Assembly (NCBI GenBank): GCA_965213545.1
Contig: CBDBZL010000002.1
Location: 1,240,001-1,304,000 of the forward strand
Direction of reading: 5' to 3'
Source of the DNA: CBDBZL01 sp965213545
GTDB lineage: Bacteria > Pseudomonadota > Alphaproteobacteria > Sphingomonadales > Sphingomonadaceae
DNA length: 64,000 bases
Every line of letters starts with the position of its first letter. The first letter of the stretch is position 1. The notes under the pieces were generated by a model. The model saw nothing but the letters and a program-made list of their open reading frames with translations, searched no databases and had not been told where the DNA came from. The position numbers and the translations under genes were made by a program. This document shows, one piece after another, positions 26,493 to 34,951 of the stretch.

Positions 26493-26541
26493 TTAGCCGT
26501 GCGGCTCGAGCTTCAACGACCAGACATGATCGGAGACCGCC

Positions 26542-27090
26542 ATGAAGCGGGCAATCGTCGTTCCGGCGATCCTGCCTAGTATCGCCCTTGATGACCTCAA
26601 GAGCTGGCTAGGTATCACCACCTCTAGCGACGATGCCGTCCTGATAGCCCTACTGCATGCATCGCTTGATTTGTGCGAGGCTTTTACCGGGCAAATGGCG
26701 CTCGAAGCCTCGTGCGAGGAAATTATCAATCCGAGCTTCGATTGGCAGCGCATCGCAACCCGGCCGGTGTTGGCTCTAACGGGTATTGAACATCTGGCTG
26801 TGGATGGTTCTCGCTATCCCGTTCCCTCGCAGGACTATGCTTTCGAGCTTGATAGCGATGGCTCAGCGAGCGTGCGCCTGCTTCGACTAGGGAACAGCGG
26901 ACGCCTGGCTATAAGATTCTCGGCGGGGATGACTGCGAATTGGACACATTTACCCGATGGCTTGCGGCAAGGTGTGCTTCGTCTCGCAGCCTATCATTAT
27001 CGCCAGCGCGACGAAGCGGGTACGCGATCGACACCACCGGCGGCAATAGCCGCGCTATGGCAGCCTTGGCGCCGAATGCGCCTGCTATGA
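26542..27090 (+). CDS. Head-tail connector (adaptor) protein
   Basis: A 182-residue protein with the gp6-type pattern: SIALDDLKSWLGITTSSDDAVLIALLHASLDLCE then FTGQ near residue 50, and a C-terminal LPDGLRQGVLRLAAYHYRQRDE. Such adaptors bind the portal ring and begin the tail attachment site. Its TGA overlaps the next start as ATGA. Equivalent to RcGTA gene 6. Confidence 0.85.
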   Translation: MKRAIVVPAILPSIALDDLKSWLGITTSSDDAVLIALLHASLDLCEAFTGQMALEASCEEIINPSFDWQRIATRPVLALTGIEHLAVDGSRYPVPSQDYAFELDSDGSASVRLLRLGNSGRLAIRFSAGMTANWTHLPDGLRQGVLRLAAYHYRQRDEAGTRSTPPAAIAALWQPWRRMRLL

Positions 27091-27257
27091 TCGAAGCAAA
27101 ATCGAAAGGGTTCGATCGTCTTGAAAAACAGCTGACGAGCCACGCCAGTGTGATCGCGGCCGCAGCGCATAAAGTTCGACATGCCTCAAGGCAGCCAGAT
27201 GCGTCACGCTGGAGACAGGCAAAGACGCTCTGGCCCTTATTCGGGAGAGGTCGCTAA
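27087..27257 (+). CDS. Short connector-region protein (stopper position)
   Basis: A 56-residue basic helical protein starting MIEAKSKGFDRLEKQLTSHA, overlapping the adaptor stop by ATGA and ending three bases before the DUF3168 gene. By position it takes the place of the RcGTA stopper (gene 7), but it is far shorter than that protein, so equivalence is only positional. An in-frame ATG at 27057 is possible. No domain recognised. Confidence 0.55.
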   Translation: MIEAKSKGFDRLEKQLTSHASVIAAAAHKVRHASRQPDASRWRQAKTLWPLFGRGR

Positions 27258-27260
27258 GCC

Positions 27261-27665
27261 ATGGAAACCGAATTACGCGCAGTACTTCTCGATTGGCTCC
27301 GCTCTGACCTGCCTCTCAAGGAAAAACTTAATACGGTCGCCGAGGAAGCGCCGCAGCGTGCAGCGATCCCGTGGTTAGGCATCGCAGCAAGCGCCAGCAT
27401 CGATTGGAGTACCAAGGAGCATAAGGGCCGCGAGGTTCGCATCGCGATGGAACTTCATTTGCGGGGTGACGATCCCGCTACCGGCAGTGCCACAGTCGCT
27501 CAAGTCGAGCAACGGATCGAGAGTGTCCCCCGCCACCAGCACAGTTTCGCGATAATCAGTGTCCAATTCTTGCGCGCTCGCGCTGAACAGCGACCGGCAA
27601 ACGTGCGTGCAGTGCTTCTGGAATACCGCTTCCGAGTGATCGAAACATCCAGCGTACCGGAGTAA
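27261..27665 (+). CDS. DUF3168 tail terminator protein
   Basis: A 134-residue DUF3168 protein (RcGTA gene 8 equivalent), which caps the tail tube and joins it to the head. Visible pattern: METELRAVLLDWLRSDLPL at the start, WLGIAASASIDWSTKEHKGRE, and C-terminal PANVRAVLLEYRFRV. It begins three bases after the previous stop. Confidence 0.87.
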   Translation: METELRAVLLDWLRSDLPLKEKLNTVAEEAPQRAAIPWLGIAASASIDWSTKEHKGREVRIAMELHLRGDDPATGSATVAQVEQRIESVPRHQHSFAIISVQFLRARAEQRPANVRAVLLEYRFRVIETSSVPE

Positions 27666-27670
27666 TTAAA

Positions 27671-28078
27671 ATGACCGCACAAAAAGGCTCTGCCTTTCTC
27701 TTAAAGATCGGCAATAGTGCACCTTCGGGCACTTATCAAACCGTCGCAGGACTGCGTACCACGCAGATGTCGATCAACGGCGATACTGTTGTTGTCACCC
27801 ACAAACAGTCGGGTGGTTGGCGCGAACTGCTTTCCGGCGCTGGAACTCGCTCGGTCTCCGTAAGCGCTGCCGGGATCTTTCTTGGGAGCGAGGCCGAAGC
27901 ATCGATCAGGTCCCACGCATTGGCAGGCACTATCGACAGCTACGAATTGTCATTCGAAGATGGCGAAAAGCTGCGCGGTCAATTTTTGGTTCAGCGTCTC
28001 GATTATGCAGGAGACTTCAACGGCGAGCGCAACTATTCGCTTCAGTTGGAGAGTTCAGGCGCGGTCGTCCCGGCATGA
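27671..28078 (+). CDS. Major tail tube protein (gp9/TP901-1 type)
   Basis: A 135-residue tail tube subunit. Residues 1-50 read QKGSAFLLKIGNSAPSGTYQ then TVAGLRTTQMSINGDTVVVTH, and later GWRELLSGAGTRSVSVSAAG and QFLVQRLDYAGDFNGERNYS, as in GTA major tail proteins. Its stop overlaps the next gene as ATGA. Confidence 0.9.
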   Translation: MTAQKGSAFLLKIGNSAPSGTYQTVAGLRTTQMSINGDTVVVTHKQSGGWRELLSGAGTRSVSVSAAGIFLGSEAEASIRSHALAGTIDSYELSFEDGEKLRGQFLVQRLDYAGDFNGERNYSLQLESSGAVVPA

Positions 28079-28395
28079 CGAGCGCGAGCCAGGCAAACAG
28101 TATCCGCGGCGAGGCGGCGATTTTTGTTGGCGGGAAACCGCAGACGCTTCGCCCTACCTTCGCGGCTCTGGTTGCCGCCGAGGAAGAGCTCGGTTCGCTA
28201 TATGCACTGGTAGAGCGGGCTGGAGAAGGCCGTTTGCGCCTAGCCGAAGTTGTTACGCTCTTCTGGCATTGTCTCGCAAACCGAAGCGAACTTTCGAAAG
28301 ACGATCTGGGTGAAGCAGTTACGCATTGCGGTCTTGCTGGTGTCGCTTCGCCATTACGAACCCTACTTACTCAAATTCTGCAAGGCCGCATGTGA
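28075..28395 (+). CDS. GTA gp10-family tail assembly protein
   Basis: A 106-residue protein with the gene-transfer-agent TAC pattern: IRGEAAIFVGGKPQTLRPTF near the N-terminus, AALVAAEEELGSLYALVERAG, then VVTLFWHCL. These proteins chaperone the tape measure before tail assembly. ATG 28075 overlaps the previous stop and its TGA overlaps the next start as GTGA. Confidence 0.87.
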   Translation: MTSASQANSIRGEAAIFVGGKPQTLRPTFAALVAAEEELGSLYALVERAGEGRLRLAEVVTLFWHCLANRSELSKDDLGEAVTHCGLAGVASPLRTLLTQILQGRM

Positions 28396-28589
28396 GCGAG
28401 AGCTTTGCTTGCGATGCAAAGCGTATCGCAGGTACTGTTTGTCGGTGGCTCAGCTGGCGACCGGCAGATCTGTGGGACGCGACCCCAGCTGAAATCGCCA
28501 TGATCTTAACGCCGGATATCATCGGGGATGACGCAACCCTGAGCCGGCGCGAATTGGTTACCCTCATGGAGCATGACGCAAATGGATGA
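28392..28589 (+). CDS. Phage tail assembly chaperone (gp10.1-like)
   Basis: A 65-residue protein. WLSWRPADLWDATPAEIAMIL is the signature of the small TAC_6/DUF2376 chaperone that lies between gp10 and the tape measure in GTA clusters. GTG 28392 overlaps the stop of gp10, and its end overlaps the tape measure by 17 bases, which resembles the fused or frameshifted chaperone pairs of siphophages. Confidence 0.8.
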   Translation: MSESFACDAKRIAGTVCRWLSWRPADLWDATPAEIAMILTPDIIGDDATLSRRELVTLMEHDANG

Positions 28590-29154
28590 CCAGTTCGAGC
28601 CGCTACTTATTGAGGTGCGAGCGGCTACCAGCGGCTTCAAGGCCGACATCGATACGATGCGGTCGACCTTCGACGGAACTTTGGTTGATAGCTTCGGTAA
28701 GGCCGGCAACGTGCTTGAGCGAGGACTATTGTCCGCGATACGCCGCGGAAGCCTTGGGTTCGATGACCTTAAAAGGACCGCGATACAAGCGCTGGGGGAA
28801 ATCGCCACTAACGCCCTGCAGTCAGGCTTAGGGGAGGTATTTGGTGGCAAGCCCGGTGGCGGGGCGGGGTCGATTGTACAAGGAGCGCTCGGCGCACTTC
28901 TGGGTCTACCCGGGCGTGCTACAGGCGGACCAGTCTCCCCCGGTCGCGCCTATCTTGTTGGCGAGCGGGGTCCCGAAGTGTTCGTTCCGACCAGTTCCGG
29001 CCGCGTCGATACGGGATTAGCATCGCGCTTAAGGGAGAAGAACGTGCGGGTGTCGATAAATCTTGCATCATCGAAGGGCGACTCGCCGGTCGCCCTGCGC
29101 CGCTCCTCCCGCCAAGTGGCAAGCGCGGTAAGCCGTGCTTTGCGCGACTACTGA
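28573..29154 (+). CDS. Short tail tape measure protein
   Basis: A 193-residue tape measure. The N-terminal helices (FEPLLIEVRAATSGFKADID) lead to a Gly-rich centre and the diagnostic ATGGPVSPGRAYLVGERGPE at about residues 116-135, which marks tape measure C-termini. Tape measures set tail length; this one is very short, similar to the RcGTA protein, implying a stubby tail. It overlaps the upstream chaperone. Confidence 0.85.
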   Translation: MTQMDDQFEPLLIEVRAATSGFKADIDTMRSTFDGTLVDSFGKAGNVLERGLLSAIRRGSLGFDDLKRTAIQALGEIATNALQSGLGEVFGGKPGGGAGSIVQGALGALLGLPGRATGGPVSPGRAYLVGERGPEVFVPTSSGRVDTGLASRLREKNVRVSINLASSKGDSPVALRRSSRQVASAVSRALRDY

Positions 29155-29164
29155 GGGATTGGTC

Positions 29165-31504
29165 ATGGCATATTGGCTAAGCTCTAAGAGGGAGAAACAA
29201 GCATTCGATCATATCCAGCGTTTTGACCCCCGTTTCTGGACTATTGACTTCCCTCGGCCGATGATGGGCTCGGTCGTAACCACCGGTGCCGACAGTCTTA
29301 GGGTTGATCTTGAGTTCTATCACCGAGATGCGCTCGCAGGACTTATTTGGGATAGTCTCGATAGCCTCGATCATCCGCTTCTCGCATATAAGACGGACCG
29401 GGATTATTCGCGGACGATGCTGCGGTTTCAATGGCGCTCGACCAATGTCGTCCCGCTGGATGAGCCGCATGGGCCAACACTTACTATCGAAGGTCGTGAC
29501 GAGGCGGGGCAGCCACAGTCTTGGTATGTCCGGTTATGGAACTACGCCAAAGGTACACCGGAAGATGCTCTTATAGAGCTCCGGTTCTCCCACCTTATTT
29601 CCGGTTGGGCGGCGGATCAGGAACAGGTCCACCCAGCCGATATTGACCGCATCTTCATCTCATTAACGCCGCCAGGTTACGAACCGGGCCGACATGATCC
29701 TTTGCCCAATCGAATTGACGGATGGATTGAAATCAGCGCAATCGACTGTGATGGTGAGCGCGGCCTGCTCGAAATTGGCGACAGTTTGTTGCCGCCGCAT
29801 GATGTTCGTATGTGTACTGCCTACGACGATAGTTACAATCAAACACCCAAACGTATCCTTCGCTCTTTGCGCGGGCTAGGCTACCGCAACGACATTGTTC
29901 ACTACGTCGGCATGAGCCATTACTTTCAGCTCGATCATGGCTCTGGAGAAAACCTATATGTTGATCGTTCCGGACAGCTTGCGGGTCCGTGCATTGCTTG
30001 GCACCGTAGTTTCCTCCACGAATGCGTGAAGACAGGATACGAAACCGTCCTTTCAATGTCCTACGAACTGTTCGACGCCCATTGTCCGGAGGATTGGAAA
30101 CAACGATTTTGGGATGGAACACCAGCGCAAACGGGCTGGACGCCGCCCTCCACAGTGCTTTCCCCGGCTAACGAAGAAGCAAACGAATATTTGCGTGACG
30201 TTGCCGAGCGCTTCGTGCGGCTGGCGATGGATGCCGGAATGCCGGTCGCCTTCCAAATCGGCGAGCCGTGGTGGTGGCAGTCGCCGGACAAGCGGATCGC
30301 ACTATATGACGACGCTGCCCTCGCACATTTCCGTTCGAGGCTGAATGGCGAAATTCCAGAGATACCATCCCTAAATGTTTCACTCGATGCGACGCAAATA
30401 ACGCTACTCGATGAGGCAGGCCATGTGCTTGGCAATTCGGTGCTGTCAATCCGCGACCGAGTGAAGGCAATAGCAGGACAAGATGCACAAACCCTAGTCC
30501 TGCTTTTCACACCTACAATTCTGGACCAGCAAACTCCCGAAGCTTTTCGCGCTAACGTTCCTGTTGAATGGGCTTGGCCAAGCTTCGAAAGACTTCAACT
30601 CGAAGATTACGACTGGCTAACTGAAAATGCGCAAGCGCACCGGCGCCATGCTTATGCCACCATGCAAGATCGTTTGAACTATCCTTTCGAAAAACAGGAT
30701 TACCTAGCGGGATTTGTCCTGCAGCCGCGCGATGCCGGCACCTATTGGAACCTAATCGACGAGGGGATTGATGAAGCTCGACAGCGTGGGGTTGCCCGTT
30801 GCTTCGTGTGGGCTTTGCCGCAGGTTTCGCGAGATGGGTATACCCGCCTTACCGCTCAGGACGATGGAGACAAGATGCAGGCCTTCGATGATGTACTTTA
30901 TCCGCTGGCTCTGGGACGAGACGCGGGCGTGAGTCCCGAGTTCTCGACCACAATAGCGGTAACCGCATCAGGACATGAGCGACGCAATAGTCTGTGGGCG
31001 GATGCCCGCCTTCGTTTCGACGTTGGACCAGGCATACGCTCCGAGTGTGAGCTTGGCATCCTCATTTCATTTTTTCGTGCACGGCGCGGAGCAGCTCGAG
31101 GCTTTCGGCTAACTGATCCGTTCGATTATAGCTCCAACGGAATGACGGGGCTTCCAACACCCGACGACCAAATACTTGCAACCGGTGACGGTAAGGCAGC
31201 AACCTTTCAGCTAATCAAGCGATATGGCACAAGCGATGACGCGCAACTCCGCCAAGTCACGAGACCACAGACAGGCACTGTCCGGGTCAGCGTCGCAGGA
31301 ATAGAGGTCCGCGACTTCGTGGTTGGTCCGGGAGGTACGGTTATGCTGGCGGAAGCTCCACCACTAGGAGCGACAATTAAGGCAGGTTACCTCTTTGACG
31401 TACCAGTACGCTTTGCCGAGGATCGGCTCGATGTAACCGGGGCAGCGTTCGCCGCAGGGGAAGCGCCGTCAGTACCACTAATTGAGGTGCGGGAAGGGCA
31501 ATGA
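29165..31504 (+). CDS. TIM-barrel-like domain fused to DUF2460 distal tail protein
   Basis: A 779-residue protein. About residues 588-779 form the DUF2460 distal tail domain (RcGTA gene 12), from SPEFSTTIAVTASGHERRN to the end. The N-terminal 580 residues are unlike RcGTA gp12: PMMGSVVTTGADSLRVDLEF, a beta-rich start, then a glycoside-hydrolase-like barrel with HYVGMSHYFQLDH, SYELFDAHC, QIGEPWWW and LQLEDYDW. Similar long proteins in sphingomonads are named non-contractile tail sheath, as I recall. ATG 29165 is chosen; the frame extends to 29135. Sugar binding or cleavage at the cell surface is an inference. Confidence 0.82.
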   Translation: MAYWLSSKREKQAFDHIQRFDPRFWTIDFPRPMMGSVVTTGADSLRVDLEFYHRDALAGLIWDSLDSLDHPLLAYKTDRDYSRTMLRFQWRSTNVVPLDEPHGPTLTIEGRDEAGQPQSWYVRLWNYAKGTPEDALIELRFSHLISGWAADQEQVHPADIDRIFISLTPPGYEPGRHDPLPNRIDGWIEISAIDCDGERGLLEIGDSLLPPHDVRMCTAYDDSYNQTPKRILRSLRGLGYRNDIVHYVGMSHYFQLDHGSGENLYVDRSGQLAGPCIAWHRSFLHECVKTGYETVLSMSYELFDAHCPEDWKQRFWDGTPAQTGWTPPSTVLSPANEEANEYLRDVAERFVRLAMDAGMPVAFQIGEPWWWQSPDKRIALYDDAALAHFRSRLNGEIPEIPSLNVSLDATQITLLDEAGHVLGNSVLSIRDRVKAIAGQDAQTLVLLFTPTILDQQTPEAFRANVPVEWAWPSFERLQLEDYDWLTENAQAHRRHAYATMQDRLNYPFEKQDYLAGFVLQPRDAGTYWNLIDEGIDEARQRGVARCFVWALPQVSRDGYTRLTAQDDGDKMQAFDDVLYPLALGRDAGVSPEFSTTIAVTASGHERRNSLWADARLRFDVGPGIRSECELGILISFFRARRGAARGFRLTDPFDYSSNGMTGLPTPDDQILATGDGKAATFQLIKRYGTSDDAQLRQVTRPQTGTVRVSVAGIEVRDFVVGPGGTVMLAEAPPLGATIKAGYLFDVPVRFAEDRLDVTGAAFAAGEAPSVPLIEVREGQ

Positions 31505-32322
31505 ATCGTGTCTTCTTCAACACCGAGCTAGAGAGCGTCGCTATCTATTGGCGCATAGAACGCAGCGATGGTGTAGCACTTGGCTTTACCACTCATGACC
31601 GAGATCTTCGTTTCGATGGACTGCTTCATCGATCAGCGCCAGGATTGGTCCCGTCGGCGATAAGACGCAATTCGGGTCTTGAGTTGGATAATGCTGAGGT
31701 GCGAGGCGCCTTAAGCCACGATTCGATAAGGGCCAAAGATCTCGCTATGGGACGATACGACAATGCTCGCGTCGAGATTGGAACTGTCGACTGGCAAACG
31801 CTCGAGCGCGCAGGCCTCTATTCCGGTAAGATCGGACCAGTATCATATGATGGCATTAACTTTGAAAGCGACCTTCGCTCGGCCAAATCCGATCTTCAAG
31901 CCGACTTGGTTCCTAGGACCAGCCCAACCTGTCGGGCGAAGTTCTGCGGCCCAGGATGTAACTTGAGTTCTCAGCGCTTCACCCACAATGTTATTGTCGA
32001 TAGGTACAACCAAATCGACAGAATACTTACATTTTCCGGCGGGCCAACGCCTTCGAAAGTAGTAGGCGGCTTTGTCCGGTGGGTTGATGGGCCTTACTCC
32101 GGTATAGAGATGACCGTCCTTAATGCGACGGAAGGTGGCCTTCTACTTGACTCGGATTTCGAACAACATCCGTCGCAGGGACAGCATGCGCTATTGCGCG
32201 AAGGCTGTGACCATACTTTTGCCACATGCCAGTCGCGCTTTGAGAACGCGCTGAATTTTCGCGGTGAACCATTTTTGCCGGGTAATGACGCGTTGCTGCG
32301 CTATCCTACGAGAGCAGGTTGA
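31501..32322 (+). CDS. DUF2163 tail hub protein, iron-sulfur type
   Basis: A 273-residue DUF2163/BR0599-family protein (RcGTA gene 13). Cysteines sit in TSPTCRAKFCGPGCNLS (about residues 143-155) and EGCDHTFATCQSRFENALNF (about residues 238-257). The RcGTA hub is known to hold a 4Fe-4S cluster, and this spacing fits that. It joins the distal tail ring to the tip. Start and stop overlap its neighbours by four bases. Confidence 0.87.
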   Translation: MNRVFFNTELESVAIYWRIERSDGVALGFTTHDRDLRFDGLLHRSAPGLVPSAIRRNSGLELDNAEVRGALSHDSIRAKDLAMGRYDNARVEIGTVDWQTLERAGLYSGKIGPVSYDGINFESDLRSAKSDLQADLVPRTSPTCRAKFCGPGCNLSSQRFTHNVIVDRYNQIDRILTFSGGPTPSKVVGGFVRWVDGPYSGIEMTVLNATEGGLLLDSDFEQHPSQGQHALLREGCDHTFATCQSRFENALNFRGEPFLPGNDALLRYPTRAG

Positions 32323-32729
32323 TCGGAAGTCGGTTACGGATAGCCGAAGCGGCGGAATGCTGCATTGGAACGCGCTTTGTATTGCATGGCCGGGACAGGG
32401 CGCTTGGGCTAGATTGCGTCGGCCTTGTTTTAAATGCTCTAGCGCAAAGCGGGCAGCCTCTTTTGGAACTGGCTCCCTACGCGCTTCGCAACCTCTCCGT
32501 CGAGCGCCAACTCCCTTGTGCCGAGTTGCTGGGCCTGAGCCTGGCGCAAGGAGGCATGGAGCCCGGCGACATCATTTTATTCCGGCTTGGCCCTGCTCAG
32601 TACCATTTGGCGGTCGTGTCATCAGCAGGTTCCCTTGTTCACGCGCACGCAGGTCTTGGCCGGGTTGTCGTAACGCCTCCGGGTCAGGACTGGATAATCG
32701 AACGCCATTGGCGTCTGACCAATGATTGA
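32319..32729 (+). CDS. NlpC/P60 peptidase of the tail tip
   Basis: A 136-residue cysteine peptidase (RcGTA gene 14). The catalytic Cys is in LGLDCVGLV near residue 33 and the His in QYHLAVV near residue 95, with a further conserved HAHAGLGRV stretch. It should cut peptidoglycan stem peptides during DNA delivery. TTG 32319 overlaps the previous stop as TTGA. Confidence 0.85.
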   Translation: MIGSRLRIAEAAECCIGTRFVLHGRDRALGLDCVGLVLNALAQSGQPLLELAPYALRNLSVERQLPCAELLGLSLAQGGMEPGDIILFRLGPAQYHLAVVSSAGSLVHAHAGLGRVVVTPPGQDWIIERHWRLTND

Positions 32730-32738
32730 GGACACGAT

Positions 32739-34931
32739 ATGGCGACCTTGGTTTTTTCGACCATCGGCACGGCTTTGGGGGGGCCGCTGGGGGGCGCATT
32801 CGGAGCACTTGTCGGCAATCAGTTCGATCGGGCAATCGCAGGATCGCCCCGTCGCGAGGGACCGCGTCTTACAGAACTAAGCGTCACCACCTCTAGCTAC
32901 GGCGCTCCAATCGCGCGCCAGTTTGGTCGAGTGCGTACTTCCGGCACGGTGATCTGGGCGACAGACTTGAAGGAGTCGAAGGAAAAGGCTGGCGGGTCGA
33001 AGGGCGCACCGGCGGTCACCACCTATGCCTACTCAGCCTCGTTCGCCGTCGCCCTTTCAAGCCGACCCATAAAAGGCATAGGACGGATCTGGGCAGATGG
33101 GTCGCTGCTTCGTGGCGGGGCAGGTGACCTGAAGGCACAAGGTCAACTGCGTACTTATCGCGGACACGGTGACCAGGAACCCGATCCGCTGATCATGGCG
33201 GACATGGGCGAACGGATCCCTGCTTTTCGCGGCATTGCCTTGTGTGTGTTCGAGGATTTGCAACTCGCTGACTTCGGCAACCGCATCCCTGCCCTAACTT
33301 TCGAGTTATTCGCTTATGACGGCAACACCGATGTCGCTCTCGCTGACCTGTCAGCAGGTTTAGCCGAAAGTGGACATTCGGAGCAGCTCATAGGTTTGAA
33401 GGGCTTTAGCGACGAAGGCGGTCCTCTTGCCGACAGCTTGGCCACCATCGACCAGGCTTATCCGCTGCGCTGCGTTGCAGATACCAACCGGTTGCGTCTC
33501 ACATCGACCGACAGTTGGGGCAGCGAAGCGCGCATGCTGCCACCGCCCGCCGTCTCTTCGCAAGATGACGATCCAGCGGTAGCAGGGGGCGCTTTGATCC
33601 GCCGTGCGCATGATGAGCGGTTGCTGCCAAGCGGCCTTCGCTATTACGATCTGGAACGCGATTATCAGCCAGGCCTGCAACGCGCAGGGGGCAGAGCTAG
33701 CTCACAAGCATCGCGCATCACGGACTTTCCAGGAACACTAGCTGCTTGTGACGCACGCGAGCTTTGTAGCGCCATGCAGCAACGAGCGGCTTGGTCGGGT
33801 GATCGCATGTTCTGGCGTGTTGCAGAGCTGGATCCAACCCTTGCGCCCGGTGATATCGTAACCGTGCCCGATCATGCCGGACGTTGGCGTATCGAGACTT
33901 GGGAATGGGGAGTCTCGGGGGTCGAACTCGATCTCAAACGCCTGCCCCCAGGGCGTTTGCATGCGCTCGCGAGTGATCCTGGCAATATTCTGCGACCACG
34001 CGATATTGTCGCAACACCGACGCTTCTTTCGGCTTTCGAACTGCCGTGGGATGGTGTGGGTTCGCCTGATCAAAAACGGGTTCATGTCGCTGCATCGTCA
34101 TCAGGCCAAGGCTGGACAGGCGCGGCCCTGTATTCGATCGAGAATGAGGCGTTACGGTACCTGCAACCCACCGGTACGCAGCGAAGCACTGTCGGTATTC
34201 TTCGGAATTCCCTGTTACCCTCAAGGAGCCTAATTTTCGAGCCCGAAGCAACGTTCGAACTGCAACTCGTCGCCGATGATCTGCCATTAAGATCCACTAC
34301 GTTAGAGGGCTTGGCACGAGGTAATAACAAAGCACTAGTCGGCAATGAGGTCATACAATTTAAGGATGTTCAGTCGCTTGGAATGGGGCATTGGAAAATT
34401 AGCGGCTTGCTACGTGGACGAGGGGGTACTGAGCGTGCCGCAACGTCGGGCTGTAGTTCGAGCACACCGTTCGTGCTGATCGACGATACCCTAATGGTGC
34501 TCGAACTTGAGGTTAATAGCGTAACTCAACCGTTACGGTTCGCAGCAATCGGGCTGGCAGACGATACGCCAGCGATTGCGACCGTCATAAATGATGGAGC
34601 GGGTCGAAAACCGTTGAGTCCGGTTCAGCCGAGAGTCTCGCACCTGCCCGATGGCTCGCTAGAACTTGGATGGACGCGCAGGGCGCGCGGGGCGTGGTCT
34701 TGGCCGGAGAGTGGCGAGGTGCAGCTCAATGAACAAGACGAACGCTACTTCGTTGGCGTCGGAGACGTCGATACGCCTGTAATTGCTTGGCATACTAGTA
34801 AACCCGAGCTCGTTATTGAACCTTCATCAATTAGTGCCCTCCGTAGTTCACACTTGAGCGCGCAAATTTGGGTTCGCCAACAAGGTTCGCTCAGTCAATC
34901 CGACCCTTTGCTCCTTTGGAGCTTGACCTAA
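32739..34931 (+). CDS. GTA tail-tip (gp15-like) protein, shortened
   Basis: A 730-residue protein with the glycine-zipper start IGTALGGPLGGAFGALVGNQ and then GAPIARQFGRVRTSGTVIWA, YAYSASFAVALS and GIGRIWADG, which match the baseplate part of RcGTA gene 15. RcGTA gp15 has about 1,300 residues including a TIM-barrel domain; here that domain appears missing, whereas the gp12-like protein has gained one. It probably forms the central tip and contacts the cell. Confidence 0.85.
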   Translation: MATLVFSTIGTALGGPLGGAFGALVGNQFDRAIAGSPRREGPRLTELSVTTSSYGAPIARQFGRVRTSGTVIWATDLKESKEKAGGSKGAPAVTTYAYSASFAVALSSRPIKGIGRIWADGSLLRGGAGDLKAQGQLRTYRGHGDQEPDPLIMADMGERIPAFRGIALCVFEDLQLADFGNRIPALTFELFAYDGNTDVALADLSAGLAESGHSEQLIGLKGFSDEGGPLADSLATIDQAYPLRCVADTNRLRLTSTDSWGSEARMLPPPAVSSQDDDPAVAGGALIRRAHDERLLPSGLRYYDLERDYQPGLQRAGGRASSQASRITDFPGTLAACDARELCSAMQQRAAWSGDRMFWRVAELDPTLAPGDIVTVPDHAGRWRIETWEWGVSGVELDLKRLPPGRLHALASDPGNILRPRDIVATPTLLSAFELPWDGVGSPDQKRVHVAASSSGQGWTGAALYSIENEALRYLQPTGTQRSTVGILRNSLLPSRSLIFEPEATFELQLVADDLPLRSTTLEGLARGNNKALVGNEVIQFKDVQSLGMGHWKISGLLRGRGGTERAATSGCSSSTPFVLIDDTLMVLELEVNSVTQPLRFAAIGLADDTPAIATVINDGAGRKPLSPVQPRVSHLPDGSLELGWTRRARGAWSWPESGEVQLNEQDERYFVGVGDVDTPVIAWHTSKPELVIEPSSISALRSSHLSAQIWVRQQGSLSQSDPLLLWSLT

Positions 34932-34951
34932 CTGACACGACGAAAGATTTC

